Assembly: GCA_963666035.2 (NCBI GenBank)
Contig: CAXXJI010000003.1
Location: 62,001 to 126,000, forward strand
Origin: CALMFG01 sp963666035
GTDB taxonomy: Bacteria > Bacillota > Clostridia > Christensenellales > CALMFG01
DNA length: 64,000 nt
Direction: 5' to 3'
The position numbers and the translations under genes are program-made. The notes below the pieces were generated by a model. It saw only the letters and a program-made list of their open reading frames with translations. It was not told where the DNA came from and ran no database searches. Below are positions 51,979 to 60,072 of this stretch, piece after piece (the first letter of the stretch is position 1; each line of letters starts with the position of its first letter).

Positions 51979-52896
51979 ATGCCGGTAAAAGTGCCCGAGG
52001 CTTTGCCCGCCTCTAAAGTATTGGCCGAAGAGAATATCTTTGTGATGAGCAAAAACCGTGCGGATACGCAGGACATTCGTCCGCTTAAAATCGCGATCCT
52101 CAATCTGATGCCGACCAAAATCACCACCGAAACCCAGCTTTTAAGGCTGCTGGGCAACTCGCCTTTGCAGGTGGAAATCACTTTACTCTCTACCGCGTCA
52201 TATCAGCCGAAGAACACCTCAATAGCGCACCTGGATGCGTTTTATAAAACGTTCGAAGACGTGAAGGAAGAAAACTTTGACGGGCTGGTCATCACCGGTG
52301 CGCCCGTGGAGCAGATGGATTTTGAAGAAGTGGCGTACTGGCCTGAGCTTAAGGAAATCATGGACTGGAGCCAGCACCACGTTTACGCCACGCTGTATAT
52401 CTGCTGGGCATCACAGGCGGGGCTGTATTATCATTACGGCATCAAAAAGCATGCGGTATCTGATAAGATTTTCGGCGTGTTTGAGCATGAGCTGATGGAG
52501 AAAAACTGTAAGCTTTTAAGGGGTTTTGATGATGTGTTCTTTGCGCCGCACAGTCGCCATACACAGGTGATGGGCACCGATATCATCTCAAATCCGGAAT
52601 TAAAGCTGCTCGCTATCTCCAAAGAAGCAGGAGTTTTGATTGCGGCCAGCAAGGACGGACGCCATGTGTTTATCTCGGGGCATTTGGAGTATGATGCGCT
52701 GTCGCTGGACGCCGAGTATAAGCGGGACAGGGACGCTGGATTGGCTGTGGAACTGCCCAAAAACTATTACCCCAACGATGACATCGGTCAAATTCCCAAA
52801 GTGACGTGGCGGGCGCACGCCAACCTGTTTTTTGCCAACTGGCTGAATTATCATGTCTATCAGGAAACACCTTATAACTTAAGCGAAATTGAGTAG
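51979..52896 (+). CDS. metA: Homoserine O-acetyltransferase (MetA family)
   Basis: 305 residues. MetA-type acyltransferase with Cys nucleophile in YICWASQAG (about 142), and His/Glu in FISGHLEYD. The substrate-deciding position is Glu in TGAPVEQMDFEEV (about 111). In characterised MetA proteins Glu here means acetyl-CoA is used and Gly means succinyl-CoA, so this is predicted to make O-acetylhomoserine, matching the MetY encoded just upstream. AAGAGGAGGTG overlaps the end of metY, so translation is coupled. Confidence 0.95.
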   Translation: MPVKVPEALPASKVLAEENIFVMSKNRADTQDIRPLKIAILNLMPTKITTETQLLRLLGNSPLQVEITLLSTASYQPKNTSIAHLDAFYKTFEDVKEENFDGLVITGAPVEQMDFEEVAYWPELKEIMDWSQHHVYATLYICWASQAGLYYHYGIKKHAVSDKIFGVFEHELMEKNCKLLRGFDDVFFAPHSRHTQVMGTDIISNPELKLLAISKEAGVLIAASKDGRHVFISGHLEYDALSLDAEYKRDRDAGLAVELPKNYYPNDDIGQIPKVTWRAHANLFFANWLNYHVYQETPYNLSEIE

Positions 52897-52903
52897 CACT
52901 TTT

Positions 52904-52935
52904 TTAAGCGTCTGAAAGCACGGGCGCTTTTTTAC
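52904..52935 (+). terminator. Probable terminator after metA
   Basis: An imperfect AAGCGTC/GGGCGCTT hairpin is followed by T6. Confidence 0.6.
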
Positions 52936-52979
52936 TGTGTCGGGTGTGTTATAATATAGAAAAGCAAGGGAGGGATTAT

Positions 52980-54242
52980 ATGGCGACTTTTTTGGCATTG
53001 TATAACCGTCTGGTGAGGTCGGGCTTAAATGGCAGGCTTGACGAGGAGATTGAGACGTATAAAAAAGAGCTGGATTTTGATCCGTATCAGCTGGACTGCC
53101 TATTGAACCCCGAAAAGCATCCGCCGGTAGTGAAGCTTGGGCCTTGCACCTGTACCGATGCGGACGGAAAGCCTTGCGGCAATATTTGCGCGTTCGAGGC
53201 AATCAGTCAGAGCGAAGACGGAGAGATTACAATATCCTACGAGAAATGTGTGGGATGCGGAGATTGCATCGATCAATGCGCCCTGCAGAATCTGGCTGAA
53301 ATCAAGGAGTTTATCCCCGTCATCAAAGCCCTCAAGAACCCAAAGGTGCCGGTTTATGCGTTGATCGCGCCAGCCTATATCTCTCAGTTTTCGGAAGCGA
53401 CCACGCCGGGTAAACTGCGTTCGGCCTTTAAAGCCCTTGGGTTTGGGGGCATGATCGAGGTAGCGCTGTTTGCGGATATTCTGACGCTGAAGGAAGCTTT
53501 GGAGTTTGATGAAAGCATTCAGAGCGATGAGGATTATATGCTGACCAGTTGCTGCTGTCCCATGTGGATTGCGATGATTAAGCGCGTGTACCATGAGTTG
53601 GTACCGCACTTACCGCCGTCGGTTTCGCCTATGGCGGCCTGTGGAAGGGCGACCAAGCGATTGAATCCGGGCGCGGTCACCGTGTTTATTGGGCCGTGCA
53701 TCGCCAAAAAAGCTGAGGCGCGGGCGGCGGATATTTCGGATGCGGTAGATTATGTGTTGACGTTTGAAGAGATGCGGGATATCTTTCATGCGGCGGGAAT
53801 CGACCCTGAAAGCATGGAGGAGGACCTTCGCGATCATTCTTCCACGGCGGGCAGAATCTATGCGCGCACTTCCGGCGTCAGCCGCGCGGTGCAGGCCACG
53901 CTGGATCGTCTAAGACCCGACCGAGAAATTCCGCTGAAAAGCCGACAGGCGGACGGTGTGCCGGCCTGCAAGGCCATGCTGAAAGATATTCTGGACGGCA
54001 ACGTGAAAGCCAATTTTATCGAGGGCATGGGTTGTGTGGGCGGATGCGTAGGCGGGCCGAAGGCGCTGATCGACAAGGATAAAGCCACCACTTTTGTGGA
54101 AGCGTACGGCAAAAGCGCCGCCTATCCCACACCGGTGGACAACCCTTATGTCATCGAGCTGTTAAAGCGCTTGGGGTATGAAACCATCGAAAGTCTTTTA
54201 AAAGAAGACAGTATATTTGTGCGGGATTTTAATAAGGAGTAG
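52980..54242 (+). CDS. [FeFe]-hydrogenase-like protein with H-cluster motifs
   Basis: 420 residues. An unusual four-Cys segment (LGPCTCTDADGKPCGNICAF, about 48-67) precedes a 4Fe-4S motif CVGCGDCIDQC (about 93-103). The catalytic H-cluster region follows: L1 as TSCCCPMW (about 196), L2 as IGPCIAKKAEA (about 247) and L3 as EGMGCVGGCVGGP (about 350). L2 reads GPC instead of the MPC of catalytic enzymes, as in divergent or sensory hydrogenases, so H2 sensing or another redox task is possible. It lies four bases before a DUF438/PAS gene, which supports a sensory pair. The ATG at 52980 follows AAGGGAGGG. Confidence 0.85.
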   Translation: MATFLALYNRLVRSGLNGRLDEEIETYKKELDFDPYQLDCLLNPEKHPPVVKLGPCTCTDADGKPCGNICAFEAISQSEDGEITISYEKCVGCGDCIDQCALQNLAEIKEFIPVIKALKNPKVPVYALIAPAYISQFSEATTPGKLRSAFKALGFGGMIEVALFADILTLKEALEFDESIQSDEDYMLTSCCCPMWIAMIKRVYHELVPHLPPSVSPMAACGRATKRLNPGAVTVFIGPCIAKKAEARAADISDAVDYVLTFEEMRDIFHAAGIDPESMEEDLRDHSSTAGRIYARTSGVSRAVQATLDRLRPDREIPLKSRQADGVPACKAMLKDILDGNVKANFIEGMGCVGGCVGGPKALIDKDKATTFVEAYGKSAAYPTPVDNPYVIELLKRLGYETIESLLKEDSIFVRDFNKE

Positions 54243-54246
54243 TGGG

Positions 54247-55425
54247 ATGGCAGAATTGATTGGGAAAAGCACCGAGAATCTCATCGCGTTTAGCCTGGGC
54301 ATCAAAAACCATCAAGGCGGACGGGAATTGTATGAAAAATATCTGTCTGATATTGACACCATCACACCGACTCAGCTTTTTTTGGTGATGAACGAGCAGT
54401 TAAAGCGGGGCGTTTCGGTGGATGAGATGCTTGGCTATGTCGATAAGCTGATCAATGTATTTCACCAGCGGCTTTCGGATTATCCTTGGGAAAAACCCGG
54501 AGAAGGGACTTTTTTAGATTACTTGATGCAAGAAAACGCCGGTTTGATTGCGCGGTTAACTGCGTTTAAGGCAGTGGTTAAGGCAAACGACATGAGAATG
54601 ACCAAAGCCGAAATACCCGCCCTGATCGAAGACTTAACCCAATACCATGTGCATATGCAAAAGCTGGAGAACATTTTATTCCCATATCTCGAAAAAGCCG
54701 ATGCACGTTTTTTGGGGCTGAAAGCGCTCTGGGCGCTGCACGACAAAGCCAGGACAGAGTTGAAAATGACCTATCGTCTGCTGGAGCAAAGCATTGTTTT
54801 GGACGACAGGGATTTTAATGTGGCGCTGGGACGGCTGTATTTCCTGCTGTATGGCCTTGTGGAAAAGCAGGAGCTGATATTATTCCCTGCGGCCAGTGAG
54901 GTTTTGCCGAAACAGGCGTTTGAAGCGATGCAGGCGCAAAGCTTTGAGTATGGTTTTGCGTATATTACACCGCCAGAGAGGAAGGCTAAGGGAGGTACAG
55001 TTACAGCGGGAAAGGATATGTTGGATGCATTTGACACCCAAACAGGCAGTCTTTCCTCACTGGAACTAAGTGCTGTGTTGAACGCCTTACCGGTGGATAT
55101 CACATTGATCGACGCCAACGACAAGGTGAAATTCTTCTCAGATCCCAAAGCACGGATATTTCCGCGTTCACCCGCCATTATCGGACGGGATGTGCGAAAC
55201 TGCCATCCGCCAAAATCGGTGCATATGGTGGAACGCATTTTAAACGCGTTTAAAGCGGGCGAGAAAGACAGCGCAAGATTTTGGATTCAAATGGGCGAAA
55301 AATTTGTGGTGATTGAATATACCGCCTTAAGGGACGAAAACGGCATATATCTCGGCACGCTGGAAGTCACGCAGGAAGCAAGTGATATCCGTGCGCTGTC
55401 GGGCGAGAAGCGGCTTTTGGATTGA
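54247..55425 (+). CDS. DUF438 protein with hemerythrin-like and PAS domains
   Basis: 392 residues. Residues 1-70 are the DUF438 helical domain (LYEKYLSDIDTITPTQLFLV). Residues 80-230 are hemerythrin-like (YHVHMQKLENILFPYLEKA, LWALHDKAR, KQELILFPAA), although one usual His ligand is Val. Residues 270-385 are a PAS domain (LSAVLNALPVDITLIDANDKVKFFS, GRDVRNCHPPKS). Such proteins are thought to sense oxygen, NO or redox state in anaerobes. The close upstream [FeFe]-hydrogenase-like gene suggests they share a redox-sensing role, which is inference. ATG 54247 was chosen because GGAGTAGTGGG lies just upstream. Confidence 0.87.
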   Translation: MAELIGKSTENLIAFSLGIKNHQGGRELYEKYLSDIDTITPTQLFLVMNEQLKRGVSVDEMLGYVDKLINVFHQRLSDYPWEKPGEGTFLDYLMQENAGLIARLTAFKAVVKANDMRMTKAEIPALIEDLTQYHVHMQKLENILFPYLEKADARFLGLKALWALHDKARTELKMTYRLLEQSIVLDDRDFNVALGRLYFLLYGLVEKQELILFPAASEVLPKQAFEAMQAQSFEYGFAYITPPERKAKGGTVTAGKDMLDAFDTQTGSLSSLELSAVLNALPVDITLIDANDKVKFFSDPKARIFPRSPAIIGRDVRNCHPPKSVHMVERILNAFKAGEKDSARFWIQMGEKFVVIEYTALRDENGIYLGTLEVTQEASDIRALSGEKRLLD

Positions 55426-55457
55426 GACAAGGCAGATTAGAAAAATGATTTTTTAGT

Positions 55458-55487
55458 TTGACAGAAGCCTTCTGCGTATGCTATAAT
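55458..55487 (+). promoter_or_regulatory. Sigma-A promoter of the trp operon
   Basis: A perfect TTGACA (55458-55463) and a perfect TATAAT (55482-55487) are 18 bases apart; transcription should begin near 55495. Confidence 0.88.
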
Positions 55488-55523
55488 TCACGCAATCATC
55501 CGAAGAGAAACGGATGAAGGTTT

Positions 55524-55577
55524 TAGAAGAGTTTAGGAACAGACGAGCAGAGATAAGAAGAGATGAGAGCGGTTCAG
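55524..55577 (+). promoter_or_regulatory. TRAP-like binding site: eleven spaced triplets in the trp leader
   Basis: Triplets begin at 55524 (TAG), 55529 (GAG), 55534 (TAG), 55540 (CAG), 55545 (GAG), 55550 (GAG), 55555 (AAG), 55560 (GAG), 55565 (GAG), 55570 (CGG) and 55575 (CAG). All lie 5 bases apart except one step of 6, giving two- or three-base spacers. Eleven (G/U/A/C)AG triplets with 2-3-base spacers match the RNA footprint of the 11-subunit TRAP (MtrB) ring; only the tenth departs from NAG. The site starts about 30 bases after the predicted transcription start, as in Bacillus trp leaders. Confidence 0.8.
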
Positions 55578-55623
55578 CCTTTTGGTTTTTGGGCTGGGTA
55601 CGTATTATTTAAAGTCAATTATG

Positions 55624-55658
55624 ACCTCTCTTTTGGTTCTGCCAGGGAGGTTTTTTTA
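55624..55658 (+). terminator. trp attenuator hairpin that also covers the trpE ribosome binding site
   Basis: ACCTCTC (55624-55630) pairs with GGGAGGT (55645-55651), followed by T7. The 3' arm contains GGGAGG, the Shine-Dalgarno of trpE nine bases before its ATG. GAGAG at 55565-55569 or AAGAGA at 55558-55563, both within the triplet region, can pair with CTCTC (55626-55630) or TCTCTT (55627-55632) as a short competing antiterminator. Confidence 0.75.
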
Positions 55659-55659
55659 T

Positions 55660-57099
55660 ATGCCGACAATACTTTCACCCATCATCAAAACGGTGATGGC
55701 CGACACCGAAACACCCATATCAATTTTTGCCAAGTTAAAACCCTTTGGCGCGCAGTTTCTGCTGGAAAGTGCCGAGCGGGGTGAGCAGTTTGGGCGCTAT
55801 AGCCTGATCGGGCTGAACCCTGAAGGACATATCGCAATTGCCGACGGCAGCTTAACCGTCTCGGGCGAGTTGACCGGTGTGGTCACCGCGGCCGATCCTT
55901 TTGCCGCCACCAAGCAGGCGCTTGCCGCTTACCGTGTAGAGCAGGTGGACGGCGATTTTCCCTTTATCGGCGGTGTGGCAGGGTTTTATGCCTATGACTG
56001 TATCCGCTATGTGGAAGAATTGCTAAATGTGCCTGAGGATGATCTTGGCTTTCCCGATATGCATGTCTATCTGTTTAAGCAGGTTTTGATCTACGACCAC
56101 TTAAAGCACAGTCTGACCTATTCTCGGCTGATCGACAAACAAAGCATCAGCGTAGAAAAAACGGCTGAGATTTCCGACGAGATGGATGCATTGCTTAAAA
56201 CGGTGCTGACTTCGGCGATGCCCGCTGAACAGGAAACCCCAAACACAAAATATCGAACATACGCGAATATCGATCGTGCGACGTACGAAAGCAATGTACG
56301 GCGCGCGAAAGAGTATATCAAGGAGGGCGATATCTTCCAAGTGGTGCTGTCGCGGCGGCGTACCTGTACCCCCGCGCCCGACCCTTTTTCCATCTACCGA
56401 AAATTGCGGTCGGTCAACCCGTCGCCGTATATGTATTTTTTAAATTTCGAGGACTATCATATCGTGGGATCTTCGCCCGAGTGCTTAACGCGGCTGACAG
56501 ACGGTGTGGTGGAGACTTTCCCTATTGCCGGGACAAGAAAGCGGGGACGCGACGCGGCCGAGGACGAAGCGCTGGCACAAGAGCTGTTAGCCGACGAAAA
56601 AGAACGCGCCGAGCACGCGATGCTGGTGGATTTGGGGCGCAACGACATCGGAGCGCTTTCGGACTTTGGTACCGTTGAAGTCAAAGAGATGATGCACGTC
56701 GAATACTTCTCGCACGTGATGCATATCGTATCGCGGGTGACAGGCAAGATGAAATCCGGTATCGACGGCGTGGATGCATTAAAACACGTCCTGCCGGCGG
56801 GCACGGTTTCGGGTGCGCCCAAGATTCGGGCGATGGAGATCATCGACGAGCTGGAAAACACCAAGCGGGGTCCATACGCCGGAGCGGTGGGATATTTCGA
56901 CTTTCGGGGCAATATGGATGTGTGCATCACCATCCGTACATTATTATTTAAGGACAACTGCGTACATGCGCAGGCTGGAGCGGGCATTGTCTACGATTCG
57001 GTGCCCGAGAAGGAATTTGAAGAAACCGATAATAAGCTGGGCGCGTTGTTTAAGGCGTTGGGCGAAACAGAAAGTGAAACGGAGGAGAAAGCGATATGA
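55660..57099 (+). CDS. trpE: Anthranilate synthase component I
   Basis: 479 residues. It makes anthranilate from chorismate and ammonia with the glutaminase partner encoded next. Chorismate-enzyme motifs are present: KEYIKEGDIFQVVLSRR, the Mg and chorismate site PIAGTRKRGR, LVDLGRNDIGALS and LPAGTVSGAPKIRAMEIIDE. The start ATG at 55660 is set by GGGAGG nine bases upstream, which lies inside the attenuator; the frame is open upstream but without family sequence. First gene of trpE-GD-C-F-B-A. The N-terminal tryptophan feedback pocket region (LLESAERGEQFGRYSLIG) is present. Confidence 0.98.
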   Translation: MPTILSPIIKTVMADTETPISIFAKLKPFGAQFLLESAERGEQFGRYSLIGLNPEGHIAIADGSLTVSGELTGVVTAADPFAATKQALAAYRVEQVDGDFPFIGGVAGFYAYDCIRYVEELLNVPEDDLGFPDMHVYLFKQVLIYDHLKHSLTYSRLIDKQSISVEKTAEISDEMDALLKTVLTSAMPAEQETPNTKYRTYANIDRATYESNVRRAKEYIKEGDIFQVVLSRRRTCTPAPDPFSIYRKLRSVNPSPYMYFLNFEDYHIVGSSPECLTRLTDGVVETFPIAGTRKRGRDAAEDEALAQELLADEKERAEHAMLVDLGRNDIGALSDFGTVEVKEMMHVEYFSHVMHIVSRVTGKMKSGIDGVDALKHVLPAGTVSGAPKIRAMEIIDELENTKRGPYAGAVGYFDFRGNMDVCITIRTLLFKDNCVHAQAGAGIVYDSVPEKEFEETDNKLGALFKALGETESETEEKAI

Positions 57100-58697
57100 T
57101 TTGCCTCATCGACAATTACGATTCGTTTACTTATAACCTGTATCAGTATTTGGGCGAAATCTGTCCGGATATCCGCGTGTTTCGCAACGATAAAATCACG
57201 GTGGATGATATTCGGGCGCTGAGCCCCGACCATATCGTCATCTCGCCTGGCCCGGGCAGGCCGGAGGACGCGGGCATCTGTGTGGATTTAATCCAGGCTA
57301 TGACGGGGAAAACCCCGATTCTGGGCATCTGCCTTGGACATCAGGCCATGGGCTTGGCCTTTGGCGGAAAAGTGGACTATGCGCCTGAGATTGTCCACGG
57401 CAAGCGTTGGCAGGTACAAAACACGAAAAAGAGTATCTTGTCGGACTTAGACGATGTGTTCGAGGCGGGGCGGTATCATTCGCTGTGTGTCGCGGCAGAC
57501 AGCCTGCCGGATACGCTGGAGCCGCTGGCCGAGACCGAAGACGGGGTTTTGATGGCGATGCGCCACAAAACTCACCCGACGTTCGGACTACAGTTCCATC
57601 CGGAATCGATTTTGACGCCGGACGGCAAGATGATACTCAAACGTTTTTTGGAGGAGAAAGGAAGCGGAGGCGGATTGACCATGAAAGATTATTTGGAGCA
57701 GCTTTTAAATAAACAGGATTTAACGGTAGCGCAATCGACCGCCATGATGAACGGCATCATGAGCGGGGAATATACCCACGCGCAGGTAGCGGGACTGTTG
57801 ACCGCCATGCGTGCCAAAGGTGAAACGCCGGATGAAGTGGCCGGGTGTGCGATGGTGATGCGGGATAAGGCGTTGCGCGTTTCTGCGGGGGAGGACGTGA
57901 TTGACACCTGCGGCACGGGAGGAGACGGCGGCGGGACATTTAACGTCTCTACCGCTTCGGCTTTTGTGCTGGCGGCGGCGGGGGTTTCCGTAGCCAAACA
58001 CGGCAACCGCTCGGTTTCCAGCAAATGCGGTAGTGCGGACGTTTTGGAGGCGCTGGGCGTGGCGGTGAGCCTGCCGCCCGAAGGCGTGACGGCATGCATC
58101 CGCGAAGCGGGCATCGGATTTATGTTTGCGCCAGCCTATCACAGCGCCATGAAGCATGTGATGCCGGTACGAAAAGAACTTGGCGTAAAGACCATATTTA
58201 ATATTTTAGGACCTCTGACCAATCCCGCGTACGCAAAATATCAGGTCATCGGTGTATATGATGAACGCTTACTGCTGATGTTCGCGTATGCGCTGAAGAA
58301 CATGGGCACCAAACGCGCGTTGATTGTACACGGTATGGACGGTATGGATGAGATTACACTGTGCGACGCAACCAAAGTGTGTGAGCTGACAGAGGACGGC
58401 GAAATCAAGGAATATATGATTACGCCGGAAGAATTCGGCCTTACTCGCTGTGAAAAATCCGAGATGATCGGCGGAGACGCCGAAGAAAACGCCAGGATTA
58501 TCGAGGCCTTGCTGGACGGCGAAATCGGCGCGAAGCATGACGTGGTTGCCTTGAATGCCGGCGCGGCACTTTATGTGGCGGGTAAAGCGGAGAGCATCTT
58601 GGAGGGCGTTGCCATGGCTAAGGATATTCTCATCAGCGGAAAGGCCAAGCAGCCGCTGGAAGCGATGAAAAAAGCCAGTCAGGGAGCGGTCTCATGA
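57096..58697 (+). CDS. trpGD: Anthranilate synthase glutaminase fused to anthranilate phosphoribosyltransferase
   Basis: 533 residues. Residues 1-190 are a class I glutaminase with nucleophile Cys in LGICLGHQAMG (about 79) and the His/Glu of LQFHPESIL (about 170). From about 198 (MKDYLEQLLNKQDLT) comes anthranilate phosphoribosyltransferase with DTCGTGGDGGGTFNVS, the conserved KHGNRSVSSKCG and the later GPLTNPA. It supplies ammonia to TrpE and then attaches phosphoribose to anthranilate. The start overlaps trpE by four bases (ATGA). The fusion is known in several lineages, including Enterobacteria, and here explains why no separate trpG or trpD occurs. Confidence 0.97.
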   Translation: MICLIDNYDSFTYNLYQYLGEICPDIRVFRNDKITVDDIRALSPDHIVISPGPGRPEDAGICVDLIQAMTGKTPILGICLGHQAMGLAFGGKVDYAPEIVHGKRWQVQNTKKSILSDLDDVFEAGRYHSLCVAADSLPDTLEPLAETEDGVLMAMRHKTHPTFGLQFHPESILTPDGKMILKRFLEEKGSGGGLTMKDYLEQLLNKQDLTVAQSTAMMNGIMSGEYTHAQVAGLLTAMRAKGETPDEVAGCAMVMRDKALRVSAGEDVIDTCGTGGDGGGTFNVSTASAFVLAAAGVSVAKHGNRSVSSKCGSADVLEALGVAVSLPPEGVTACIREAGIGFMFAPAYHSAMKHVMPVRKELGVKTIFNILGPLTNPAYAKYQVIGVYDERLLLMFAYALKNMGTKRALIVHGMDGMDEITLCDATKVCELTEDGEIKEYMITPEEFGLTRCEKSEMIGGDAEENARIIEALLDGEIGAKHDVVALNAGAALYVAGKAESILEGVAMAKDILISGKAKQPLEAMKKASQGAVS

Positions 58698-59470
58698 TTC
58701 TGGACGAGATTGTCGCCAAAAAGAAAATACGGCTTGAAGCGCTGAAGCAGGTGGCCGGGCTGGACCTGATGAAACAGGGCGCTGGCGTTTTTAGACGCAC
58801 CTTTAAGCAGGCACTGACCCAGAGCGATGATATTGCGATTATCGGCGAGATTAAAAAAGCGTCGCCTTCCAAGGGCGTCATCAGGCCGGATTTTTCGGTG
58901 GATGAATTGGCCAAAGCGTATGACAAAGCTGACGTTCAGGCGCTTTCGGTACTGACCGAGCAAGACTATTTTCTCGGAAGTCCCGACTATATCAAAACCG
59001 CCAAACAAAACAGCCGGCTGCCGGTTTTGCGCAAAGACTTTGTCTTTGATCCATGGCAGGTGTACGAAAGCGCATTATTGGGTGCGGATGCGATTTTGCT
59101 GATCGCCGCGATTTTGGATAATCAGAGATTAAAACAGTTGTATGACCTGGCGACCGATTTGAAACTGGATGTGCTGACCGAGGTGCATGACGCGGATGAG
59201 CTAAATCGGGTGCTGGATGTCGGGGTGGATATTATAGGCATCAATAATCGAAACCTGAATGATTTTTCGGTCGATCTCGCCACCACCGAAGCATTGGCGG
59301 TAAAGATTCCAGAAGGCAAGGTGAAGGTCAGCGAAAGCGGCATTTTCAGTTTTTCCGATCTTTCACGCATGCGGGACGCTGGTGTGGATGCGGTATTGGT
59401 CGGGGAATCTTTGATGCGGGCGGGCAATATTCCCCATGCGGTGCAGGACTTACGAGGAGCGAAGTGTTGA
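58694..59470 (+). CDS. trpC: Indole-3-glycerol-phosphate synthase
   Basis: 258 residues, normal length. A TIM-barrel enzyme closing the ring of the carboxyphenylamino-deoxyribulose phosphate. Markers are IIGEIKKASPSKG near 50, ALSVLTEQDYFLGS, VLRKDFVFDPWQVYES near 112, IIGINNRNLNDFSVDL near 180 and VSESGIFSFSDL. It overlaps trpGD by four bases and runs into trpF. Confidence 0.97.
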   Translation: MILDEIVAKKKIRLEALKQVAGLDLMKQGAGVFRRTFKQALTQSDDIAIIGEIKKASPSKGVIRPDFSVDELAKAYDKADVQALSVLTEQDYFLGSPDYIKTAKQNSRLPVLRKDFVFDPWQVYESALLGADAILLIAAILDNQRLKQLYDLATDLKLDVLTEVHDADELNRVLDVGVDIIGINNRNLNDFSVDLATTEALAVKIPEGKVKVSESGIFSFSDLSRMRDAGVDAVLVGESLMRAGNIPHAVQDLRGAKC

Positions 59471-60072
59471 CAAAAATCAAGATTTGCGGGCTGAGACGAA
59501 CCGAGGATGCCGAGTGGGCTAACGCGCTGAAACCTGATTATGTGGGATTTGTGTTTGCGCCCAGCAAGCGGCAGGTGACCCCTAAGGAGGCCAAAGCGAT
59601 CATCGATCTGCTGGCCCCCGATATTCAAACGGTGGGGGTATTCGTCAATGCGGGGCTAGATGAGCTGAAAGAAACTCAGGAAACCTGCGGGCTGGATATT
59701 CTGCAGCTGTCCGGTGAAGAGACTCCGGCGCTTTGTGCTCAGCTGGCCGCCCGGGTCTGGAAGGGTTTTCGCGTCAAAAGCGAACTGACGCTGGCAATCG
59801 CCAACGGTTATCGTACCGAAGCATACCTGCTGGACGGGTATGATGCAGGCATACATGGCGGCACTGGAAAATCCTTTGACTGGTGGATGGTAAAAAACTT
59901 TGATTTCAATGCGCCGGTCGTGGCGGCGGGCGGTATCAACGAATATAATGTTTGTGAAGTGATCGACATGCTGTCGCCGATGGCGGTCGACGTGAGCAGT
60001 GCGGTGGAGGCCAACGGATATAAGGATGCGGATAAAATTGCGCGTTTGATTGGAAAGGTAAGAGAAAAATGA
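59467..60072 (+). CDS. trpF: Phosphoribosylanthranilate isomerase
   Basis: 201 residues from TTG. TIM-barrel isomerase: KIKICGLRRTEDA at the start, YVGFVFAPSKRQVTP near 30, QTVGVFVNAG, DILQLSGEE and AGGINEYNV near 160. The TTG at 59467 is seven bases after GGAG and overlaps the trpC stop; a GTG one codon earlier is possible. Confidence 0.95.
   Translation: MTKIKICGLRRTEDAEWANALKPDYVGFVFAPSKRQVTPKEAKAIIDLLAPDIQTVGVFVNAGLDELKETQETCGLDILQLSGEETPALCAQLAARVWKGFRVKSELTLAIANGYRTEAYLLDGYDAGIHGGTGKSFDWWMVKNFDFNAPVVAAGGINEYNVCEVIDMLSPMAVDVSSAVEANGYKDADKIARLIGKVREK

Noticed and set aside
55563..55784. Possible trp leader peptide beginning at 55563
   Set aside because: It contains only one Trp codon, lacks a ribosome binding site and runs on into trpE in another frame, so ribosome-stalling attenuation is unlikely. 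The triplet pattern explains the leader better.
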